Shown here: positions 58,836 through 64,000 of the stretch, piece after piece
Position numbering within the stretch: the stretch's first letter is position 1
How the letters are laid out: each line of letters begins with the position of its first letter
Source: Salipaludibacillus daqingensis
GTDB lineage: Bacteria > Bacillota > Bacilli > Bacillales > Salisediminibacteriaceae
DNA: 64,000 nucleotides
Direction of reading: 5' to 3'
Assembly (NCBI RefSeq): GCF_029891575.1
Contig: NZ_JARZHF010000006.1
Location: 282,061-346,060 of the forward strand
Program-made: the position numbers and the translations under genes
Notes under the pieces: generated by a model
What the model saw: the letters and a program-made list of their open reading frames with translations, nothing else
The model's database searches: none
What the model was told of the DNA's origin: nothing

Positions 58836-58952
58836 GTGAAAAAGTATCTTCTATTAGTTGCCATGACTGTTTTAATCACAATGAGCACAGGGAATTTTAT
58901 GAATGATGTTGTGAACGAACCGTTTGGAGATCTGCCACCCATTCATATGTAG
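58836..58952 (+). CDS. PapR-like exported signalling peptide precursor 2, 38 aa
   Basis: A 38-codon gene starting with GTG, preceded by GCGAGGTGAGAAT. The product has a basic, hydrophobic export signal (KKYLLLVAMTVLITMSTGN) and the C-terminus EPFGDLPPIHM. The D-L-P near the end matches the D-L-P of the peptide at 46.3 kb and of B. cereus PapR (SDLPFEF). It is divergent from PlcR-like regulator 2 and has its own terminator. The mature signal is probably within the last 7-9 residues; the different end suggests a signal distinct from peptide 1. Confidence 0.75.
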   Translation: MKKYLLLVAMTVLITMSTGNFMNDVVNEPFGDLPPIHM

Positions 58953-59007
58953 TCAGTCAATAGTAGATAGATTTTTTTCAATTCCATCGTAGAATAACAT
59001 CAGAAAA

Positions 59008-59041
59008 AGAGATGCTATATAAATTATAGCATCTCTTTTTG
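59008..59041 (+). terminator. Intrinsic terminator of peptide gene 2
   Basis: AGAGATGCTATA...TATAGCATCTCT stem followed by TTTTG. Confidence 0.9.
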
Positions 59042-59126
59042 TCGATTATACTAGTTCTATTTTTTATACATATTATGTCATTTATACTATTTTATGGATT
59101 TATACAATGAAATAGGGTGATACAAG

Positions 59127-59158
59127 GGGACGGTTCGGGACCAAGGACAGTGAAAAAG
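59127..59158 (+). repeat. REP-core joined to MITE-like end fragment
   Basis: GGGGACGGTTCGGGACC then AAGGACAGTGAAAAAGT. Same arrangement as the left end of the element at 62.7 kb, but cut off by the IS200/IS605 element. Confidence 0.65.
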
Positions 59159-59219
59159 TCTCTCATTTTTATAGTGAGGGGCGTAAAACCCCTATGCCTT
59201 TAGGCTAGGGGATGTAAGC

Positions 59220-59617
59220 CCTAACTTCCTTGAGTTTGGATGTACTTTTGTATTGCCTCTCTACTAACATTACCTATACTGCAACAGAAATAACCATCAC
59301 TCCAAAATGTGCGTTCCTTCCAAAAGTGTCGAGAAAGATATTCTCTGTGTTTTTCCAAATGTGATAAGTTGTAAGTTGCTTTAACAATCTAACAATTTCA
59401 AGAACGCTCCACTTTGGAGAGTATCGGATTAAGATATGGATATGGTCTTGGTCTATCTCTTGTTCGATAATTTCCCACCCGTAGTGACCTGAAATAAATC
59501 AATTTCGCATTTAACGATTTGACCTACTTTTAGTAAACGTTTTTTTCGGTATTTGCATACGAATATTAAGTGACAGACCAACAAATGCTTACTGTGATTT
59601 TCAGAAGTATAATCCAT
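59220..59617 (-). pseudogene. tnpA: IS200-type TnpA transposase, frameshifted
   Basis: Minus-strand remnant of a Y1 single-strand transposase. It starts at ATG 59617 with NHSKHLLVCHLIFVCKYRKK; after about 45 codons the frame shifts, and EIIEQEIDQDHIHILIRYSP with the HUH motif lies in another frame; a second shift occurs before the part that reads REYLSRHFWKERTFWSDGYF and REAIQKYIQTQG, which holds the catalytic Tyr. At least two frameshifts, so inactive. Its start overlaps the stop of the upstream small gene as TAATG. Confidence 0.85.
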
Positions 59618-59751
59618 TACTTCTCTAATCCTTTGCGGATTAACTCATACACTGCACCTGCAAAAGATGATATATGATTTTCTGTTTGGTATTCTTCTAT
59701 TCTCTTTACTAAATCAGCAGGAAATTTAATCAATTTCGGTATACGTTCCAC
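59617..59751 (-). CDS. Small ribbon-helix-helix-like protein of the IS element, 44 aa
   Basis: A 44-codon minus-strand gene starting with GTG at 59751, preceded by AAAGGGTGTG. The product VERIPKLIKFPADLVKRIEE and onward has the strand-helix-helix pattern of CopG/Arc-type DNA-binding proteins. Its stop overlaps the tnpA start (TAATG). Such a small gene is sometimes found between tnpA and tnpB in IS605-type elements and may regulate them. Still intact although tnpA is broken. Confidence 0.6.
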   Translation of the reverse strand: MERIPKLIKFPADLVKRIEEYQTENHISSFAGAVYELIRKGLEK

Positions 59752-59815
59752 TTGACTATCACACCCTTTAAGTATACATTTAGTATATACTATCATTTGA
59801 AGGGGGGGACTGTCA

Positions 59816-60967
59816 ATGCTCGTTCACAAAGCCTACAAATTCCGAATCTATCCGAATAACGAACAAGAAATATTAATCGCTAAGACGATTGGTTGTTCGC
59901 GTTTTGTGTTCAATTACTTTTTAGGTAGATGGAATGACACCTACACAAAAACAGGGGAAGGCTTAACGTACAGCACTTGTTCATCTCAACTTCCGAAATT
60001 AAAAAAAGAATACGAGTGGCTGAAAGAAGTGGATAGTATCGCTGTACAAACAAGCGTTAAGCATCTGTCAGACAGTTTTAGTCGTTTCTTCAAGAAACAG
60101 AACAAAGCACCTCGTTTCAAGTCCAAAAAGAACCTTGTTCAATCCTATACGACAAAGCAAACGAACGGGAATATCGCTATTTTTGATAATAAAATCAAAC
60201 TACCGAAGTTAGGGCTTATGAAATTCGCCAAAAGTCGTGACGTGGAAGGACGTGTTCTTAGTGCTACCGTCAGACGAAATCCTACTGGTAAATATTTTGT
60301 ATCTCTCCTTGTAGAAACAGAGGTAGATGAATTACCTAAAACAGGGTCATCTGTTGGTATGGACGTTGGATTAAAGGACTTCGCTATTATTTCAGATGGT
60401 ACAGTCTATAAAAATCCTCGTTTTTTACGAACGATGGAGAAAAAACTAGCCGACGCTCAACGTATCCTTTCTAGACGTAAAGAACAGGCAATGAAAGAGA
60501 AGAAACCTTTACGTGAAGCGAAAAACTATCAAAAGCAAAAAGTGAAAGTCTCTCGTATTCACGAAAAAATCATAAACGTTAGAACAGACTACTTGCACAA
60601 GGTCAGTACCAATATCGTCAAAAACCACGACGTTATTGGAATGGAGGATTTGCAAGTATCAAATATGTTAAAGAACCACAAGTTAGCAAAAGCTATTAGT
60701 GAAGTAAGTTGGTCAGAGTTCCGTACTATGCTTGAATATAAAGCGAACTGGTATGGGAAACAGGTTGTTCCAGTAGGAAAAACCTTCCCTTCAAGCCAAC
60801 TATGTTCCTCTTGTGGCTACCGAAATAAAGACGTTAAGAATCTTGCATTGCGTGAATGGGAGTGTCCTACGTGCCATACTCACCACGATAGAGATATTAA
60901 CGCAAGTATTAATCTTGAACAAGAAGCAATAAGACTTCTAACCGTAGGAACTACGGGGATAGCCTAA
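59816..60967 (+). CDS. tnpB: TnpB, RNA-guided endonuclease of an IS605-type element
   Basis: A 383-residue protein covering all TnpB regions. N-terminal [20 protein letters not shown] and [11 protein letters not shown]; RuvC-like catalytic residues in [10 protein letters not shown] (~residue 183, Asp), GMEDLQV (~275, Glu) and [11 protein letters not shown] (~363, Asp); a four-cysteine zinc ribbon CSSCGYRN...CPTC (~334-355). All key residues are present, so it should be active. TnpB cuts DNA guided by RNA from the element's right end, which favours retention of the element. ATG follows AGGGGGGGAC. The transposase partner is broken. Confidence 0.93.
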   Translation: MLVHKAYKFRIYPNNEQEILIAKTIGCSRFVFNYFLGRWNDTYTKTGEGLTYSTCSSQLPKLKKEYEWLKEVDSIAVQTSVKHLSDSFSRFFKKQNKAPRFKSKKNLVQSYTTKQTNGNIAIFDNKIKLPKLGLMKFAKSRDVEGRVLSATVRRNPTGKYFVSLLVETEVDELPKTGSSVGMDVGLKDFAIISDGTVYKNPRFLRTMEKKLADAQRILSRRKEQAMKEKKPLREAKNYQKQKVKVSRIHEKIINVRTDYLHKVSTNIVKNHDVIGMEDLQVSNMLKNHKLAKAISEVSWSEFRTMLEYKANWYGKQVVPVGKTFPSSQLCSSCGYRNKDVKNLALREWECPTCHTHHDRDINASINLEQEAIRLLTVGTTGIA

Positions 60968-61036
60968 TCAATTAGGGGTCAGTAGAACCCCGTACTTAGG
61001 AATCCGCTACGGCTTTAGCCTAGCGGTAGTTCAATT
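60870..61036 (+). ncRNA. Probable omega RNA (right-end RNA) of the TnpB element
   Basis: In characterised IS605-type elements the guide RNA scaffold overlaps the 3' end of tnpB and ends at the transposon right end. Here the region has GGGGTCAGTAGAACCCC (60975-60991) and the hairpin at 61004-61026, followed by GTAGTTCAA. The guide would be the flanking sequence from about 61037. Boundaries are inference. Confidence 0.5.
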
Positions 61037-61085
61037 CGGAATCTAGTTTGAATGTGATCTCACTAATATAGAACTGTCTCCACGA

Positions 61086-62612
61086 TTACCAATCTTCTTT
61101 TTCTTTAACTTTGGATGTGTCGATCCCTTCTTTTTTCAAGGAACGGAAGATCGAAACTAACATGGCAAACATAATAAATGTAAATGGAAATGCGGTGATC
61201 GTTGCGACGGCTTGCATTCCTTCTAATCCTCCACTTAAAAGAAGAACAGAGGCTATCGCGGAAATTAATAGACCCCATATGAATAATACGCGAGCTTTTG
61301 GATTTAAATTTCCAGATGAAGCGAAAACACCGAGTACATAGGTTGCAGAGTTCGCCGACGTGATAAAGAAAATAGAAATGAGGATCAATGCAACGATACT
61401 TAAAATGAAGGAACCTGGCAGTTGTTCTAAGACGAGGAACAAACCAGATTCTGGTGTAGAGGCGACATCTTCAGCAATAGATGTGCCTTCAAATAGATCG
61501 AAATATAATCCGGAACCACCGAATGTCACGAACCAAATCATCGTCAGTACTGTAGGGACAAATAAAACTCCGAAAATGAATTCTTGTAAGGATCGTCCCT
61601 TTGACACTCTTGCGATAAAGGTGCCAACAAAAGGACTCCATGAAATGACCCATGCCCAGTAAAATAACGTCCATTCTCCCATCCATTCGTTTTCAGTATA
61701 AGGTGATGTGGTAAAACTAAGCTCTGGCAATTGGGTGAAGTATTGGCCAAAAGTAAGCGTGAAGTGTTCAAGAATGAAAACAGTGGGACCTAAGATAAGG
61801 CCAATCAGAAGTAAAAAACCGGCCAAACCTAAGTTCGAAATACTTAAATAACGCATGCCTTTATTTAAACCTGTTAGAACAGAGAAAAGAAATATTGCGG
61901 TGACAATAGCAATAATTGTAAAATGAATGATGTTATTTGCCGATATTCCAAAAAGGTGTGATAGTCCGCTTCCCACCTGAAGTGTGCTCATGCCAAATGA
62001 CGTAGCAATTCCCACTGTAGTAGCAACAATGGCAATCACATCGATGGTTTTTCCTTGCCAACCGAAAACCCCATCTCCAATCAATGGATAAAATGTTGAG
62101 CTTACTAATCCAGGTAGATTCTTTCTGAATTTAGCGAATGCTAAACCTAACGCCACGATGGCATAGATGCTCCAAGGATGAATACCCCAATGAAAGATTC
62201 CATATAGAAGTCCTTGTTCGGCAGCTTCTTGGGACATCGCTTCTATTCCTCCATTAGGAGAGTGAAAATGAGAAAGTGGTTCTCCTACACCCCAAAAAAC
62301 AAGGCCAACGCCCATGCCTGCAGCGAAAAGCATCCCTAACCAAGTGAAATATGTATATTCCGGTTTGTCATGTTTTTTTCCTAGTTTCATATGCCGGTAT
62401 GGACCAAATCCTAAGAATAAACAAAAACCAATAAAAATAGAAGTAGAGATGACATAAAGCCATCCGAATTGTTGTATCATTTGATTCATTATTTGTTCCA
62501 TTACTCTAGTCATCGCCTCTGGAGAAAATGCCCCCCAAAGGACGACAAACAAGATGATTAATGCGGAAAAAATAAATACACTTTTTTCTATTGCCCATTG
62601 TTTCACGTTCAT
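61086..62612 (-). CDS. BCCT-family transporter (glycine betaine/choline type)
   Basis: A 508-residue permease with twelve membrane helices of the betaine-choline-carnitine family. Hallmarks are GMLFAAGMGVGLVFWGVGEP (~residue 90) and the Trp-rich segment LFYWAWVISWSPFVGTFIAR (~310), which contribute to the betaine site. It imports compatible solutes with sodium to protect from osmotic stress, as OpuD does. ATG at 62612 follows AATAAGGGGGA; the upstream in-frame codons to 62843 read through the REP core and MITE. No linked choline genes. Substrate (betaine versus other solute) unproven. Confidence 0.92.
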   Translation of the reverse strand: MNVKQWAIEKSVFIFSALIILFVVLWGAFSPEAMTRVMEQIMNQMIQQFGWLYVISTSIFIGFCLFLGFGPYRHMKLGKKHDKPEYTYFTWLGMLFAAGMGVGLVFWGVGEPLSHFHSPNGGIEAMSQEAAEQGLLYGIFHWGIHPWSIYAIVALGLAFAKFRKNLPGLVSSTFYPLIGDGVFGWQGKTIDVIAIVATTVGIATSFGMSTLQVGSGLSHLFGISANNIIHFTIIAIVTAIFLFSVLTGLNKGMRYLSISNLGLAGFLLLIGLILGPTVFILEHFTLTFGQYFTQLPELSFTTSPYTENEWMGEWTLFYWAWVISWSPFVGTFIARVSKGRSLQEFIFGVLFVPTVLTMIWFVTFGGSGLYFDLFEGTSIAEDVASTPESGLFLVLEQLPGSFILSIVALILISIFFITSANSATYVLGVFASSGNLNPKARVLFIWGLLISAIASVLLLSGGLEGMQAVATITAFPFTFIMFAMLVSIFRSLKKEGIDTSKVKEKEDW

Positions 62613-62696
62613 CAACAAAATCCCCCTTATTAGACTTGTACCACAAGGGTTATCAGGTAAAACATGGGTAACCCGGTGTTGAATCGGTGGTGAATG

Positions 62697-62706
62697 GGGA
62701 CGGTTC
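62697..62706 (+). repeat. REP-like core abutting the MITE-like element
   Basis: GGTGGTGAATGGGGACGG lies at about 62687-62703, joined to the element's GAGAC end. Confidence 0.75.
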
Positions 62707-62969
62707 GAGACTGCTGAAAAAGTCAATTTACTTAAATTAGAATGCATAATAATCCAATTTGACTTATTGCAGAGGTAGTTGATGAGACTGGAGCAAGCGA
62801 GACTCCTGCGGAAAAGGAAGTCAGTCAAGACCCTACAGGACAAAGTCCGAAGCGGCTTGACGACTTCTCCGCGGAAAGCGAGTTTGCGCAGGGATCATCA
62901 AGCCTTTATGCATCTCAACTTATAATTTTAATAACGTTTCTGAAAATATAACACTTTTTCACTGGTCTC
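62707..62969. mobile_element. MITE-like element, ~263 bp
   Basis: Imperfect terminal inverted repeats GAGACTGCTGAAAAAGTC (62707-62724) and ACTTTTTCACTGGTCTC (62953-62969). The middle has GAGACTGGAGCAAGCGAGAC, CTCCTGCGGAAAAGGAAGTC and CTCCGCGGAAAGCGAGT, a type of intergenic repeat I recognise from several Bacillaceae genomes. It has no coding capacity. REP-like cores lie at both outer edges. Confidence 0.7.
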
Positions 62970-63005
62970 GGACGGTTCTCACACGTCATTCGACTCTCGA
63001 AATAG
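62967..63005 (+). repeat. REP-like repeat with TTCG...CGAAATA extension
   Basis: CTCGGACGGTTCTCACACG then TCATTCGACTCTCGAAATAG. Third copy of this variant. Confidence 0.8.
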
Positions 63006-63014
63006 TTAACACAA

Positions 63015-63058
63015 AATTCCCCCTGCAGTTCCGATTGAAATGGAGTGCAGGGGGATAT
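63015..63058. terminator. Terminator downstream of the rhodanese gene
   Basis: TTCCCCCTGCAGTTCC and GGAGTGCAGGGGGA pair; the minus strand then reads ATTTTG. About 160 bp after the rhodanese stop. Confidence 0.7.
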
Positions 63059-63216
63059 TTGTGTACCTAAAATTCATTACTTTAATGTTAAAGGATAACG
63101 TCCAACTAAAGTTTTCTCCAATAGCACTTGGCAGAATAAACTATATCTTTTTTTGTATGGCCTCATTCAAATGCTTTTGTCATACGAGGCAGACATGCTA
63201 TAACTATAAGCCGACA

Positions 63217-63546
63217 TTACCTGCTCATTGTGTAGTTATTTTGTCTAGATGTTTCCACATCACCTTGCCAAGAAATCATCCCGCCACCCATGTTAGTTAC
63301 GTTAAATCCGTGGCTTTGCAAAAATTGTGTAGCTAGTCCACTTCGAGAACCTGAACGACAAACCATGACGTACTCCTTAGATTTATCTAATTCTTGCATG
63401 CGAAATTCGATCAGTCCTAACGGAATATTTATAACTCCTGGAATTTTTCCTGCAGCTACCTCATCCGTTTCTCTTACATCAATTAATGTTACGTCCTCAT
63501 TATTTTTTAATTTCTCTTCTACTTGCTGAACATTTATTTGTTTCAT
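63217..63546 (-). CDS. Rhodanese-like sulfurtransferase
   Basis: A 109-residue single rhodanese domain: DVRETDEVAAGKIPGVINIP (~residues 23-42) and the active loop VCRSGSRSGLA with the persulfide Cys (~63). It moves sulfane sulfur from persulfides to an acceptor. ATG at 63546 follows AAAGGAGAC. A CsoR/CstR-type operator sits between its -35 and -10 boxes and matches the operators of the glutaredoxin-DsrE genes at 15.5 kb, so these genes probably form one sulfide/persulfide regulon. Confidence 0.92.
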   Translation of the reverse strand: MKQINVQQVEEKLKNNEDVTLIDVRETDEVAAGKIPGVINIPLGLIEFRMQELDKSKEYVMVCRSGSRSGLATQFLQSHGFNVTNMGGGMISWQGDVETSRQNNYTMSR

Positions 63547-63585
63547 TTTGTTAGTCTCCTTTTCTATTAATAAGCTGTTTCTTAT

Positions 63586-63614
63586 ATAATATACCTACAG
63601 GGGTATAAAGTCAA
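63586..63614 (-). promoter_or_regulatory. Rhodanese promoter with CsoR/CstR-type operator
   Basis: Minus-strand TTGACT (63614-63609) and TATTAT (63591-63586) are 17 bp apart; ATACCTACAGGGGTAT (63591-63606) fills the spacer. Repressor bound there would block RNA polymerase. Confidence 0.75.
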
Positions 63615-63808
63615 ACTATAAATTTGAAAGGATAGATGAGACTGTGGCTGTTTCGATAGTTTCTATCATTAAAGCCAAGAGGATTCCTTCCTCAAAAATT
63701 CGATAGAAATTTAGGTGGGAGGTGAATTGGCGGTTTTGGTACTAGAATTTTTATAATTTTTTGGGTAATATAAACGTATTAGAACTTATGTTTGGGGGTG
63801 AAGGTCAA

Positions 63809-64000
63809 ATGGCAAACTACAAAACCATGCAAATTTGTGTCAAAAAAGGACACCGAATGCACGAATATTTTCAAGAGATGTGCCAACGTGCCAAGAACAT
63901 GCATAACACAACCAACTTTTATATCCGACAAGTTTATACGTCTTTAACACAAGAAAAGGAGTTGCAACCTCTTCAAAGCGAAGTGTTGGATTCCATTCAA
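63809..64000 (+). CDS. TnpB-family protein, N-terminal part (runs off the window)
   Basis: The first 64 codons of a gene that continues beyond the window. The product starts ANYKTMQICVKKGHRMHEYF and has MCQRAKNMHNTTNFYIRQVY, typical of the larger IS1341-type TnpB proteins. GGGGGTGAAGGTCAA precedes the ATG. No tnpA is seen upstream. Whether it is intact cannot be judged. Confidence 0.75.
   Translation, partial: MANYKTMQICVKKGHRMHEYFQEMCQRAKNMHNTTNFYIRQVYTSLTQEKELQPLQSEVLDSIQ

Larger units (their letters stand above)
59170..61045. mobile_element. IS200/IS605-family insertion sequence (tnpA decayed, tnpB intact)
   Basis: Ends are marked by similar subterminal hairpins: CCCCTATGCCTTTAGGCTAGGGG-type stem at 59189-59211 on the left and CCGCTACGG...CCTAGCGG at 61004-61026 on the right, both with a CTTTAG loop. 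Inside are a small ribbon-helix-helix gene, a frameshifted tnpA (leftward) and an intact tnpB (rightward). Exact ends cannot be fixed by eye. Confidence 0.85.

Overview
The window looks like chromosomal DNA from a low-GC Gram-positive bacterium of the Bacillaceae, most likely an alkaliphilic or halotolerant relative of Alkalihalobacillus/Halalkalibacter. The reasons are strong AGGAGG-type ribosome binding sites, GTG/TTG starts, very acidic secreted proteins (subtilases, a glucanase, a 5'-nucleotidase), a SipW/TasA-type matrix operon, a BCCT osmolyte transporter, sporulation-kinase-like and PucR/HxlR/LacI regulators, and abundant intrinsic terminators. No rRNA, tRNA or CRISPR array was seen.

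Layout. 1-4.3 kb: a sugar operon with an ascorbate-family PTS (IIB, IIC), a split transketolase and a Cof-type phosphatase. 4.4-9.6 kb: two tiny genes, then a LacI regulator whose palindromic operator is repeated upstream of a secreted GH16 beta-glucanase. 10-15 kb: secreted 5'-nucleotidase and a subtilase with five near-identical 210-bp peptidoglycan-binding repeats. 15.3-16.2 kb: glutaredoxin and DsrE genes behind two CsoR/CstR-type operators; a third such operator sits before a rhodanese gene at 63.5 kb. 16.5-22 kb: KinB-like kinase, a heptad-repeat protein, a P450 and a VanZ protein. 22.4-27.8 kb: a 1771-residue bacillopeptidase F-like protease that shares its C-terminal domain with the glucanase. 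28.4-30.1 kb: an SbtA bicarbonate transporter with a carbonic-anhydrase homologue that has lost its active site. 31-40.3 kb: DUF4870 protein, LuxR-type ATPase regulator, lipoprotein, and an ABC importer/HxlR/DUF4242/acyl-CoA-dehydrogenase-like cluster. 40.4-45 kb: amylase remnant, GIY-YIG protein, a REP-type (RAYT) transposase and a secreted lipase. 45-49.3 kb: a PlcR-like regulator, a divergent PapR-like peptide gene, a subtilase and a small protein behind PlcR-box-like sites. 49.4-54 kb: amino-acid ABC transporter and a PucR regulator. 54.4-56.4 kb: sipW-tasA-like matrix operon. 56.7-59 kb: small proteins and a second PlcR-like regulator with its own divergent peptide gene. 59.1-61.1 kb: an IS200/IS605 element with intact tnpB and decayed tnpA. 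61-64 kb: BCCT transporter, MITE-like repeat, rhodanese, and the start of another TnpB gene.

Two things stand out. First, two complete PlcR/PapR-like quorum-sensing cassettes, missed by ORF length cut-offs because the peptide genes are only 43 and 38 codons; a perfect match to the PlcR-box consensus lies 67 bp upstream of a small charged-protein gene. Second, nearly 30 copies of a hairpin repeat with core GGGGACGGTTCTC pepper the intergenic regions, and the only RAYT-family gene here lies between two of them, so this looks like a Gram-positive REP/RAYT system. All functional calls are from reading sequence and family knowledge; no database search was run.
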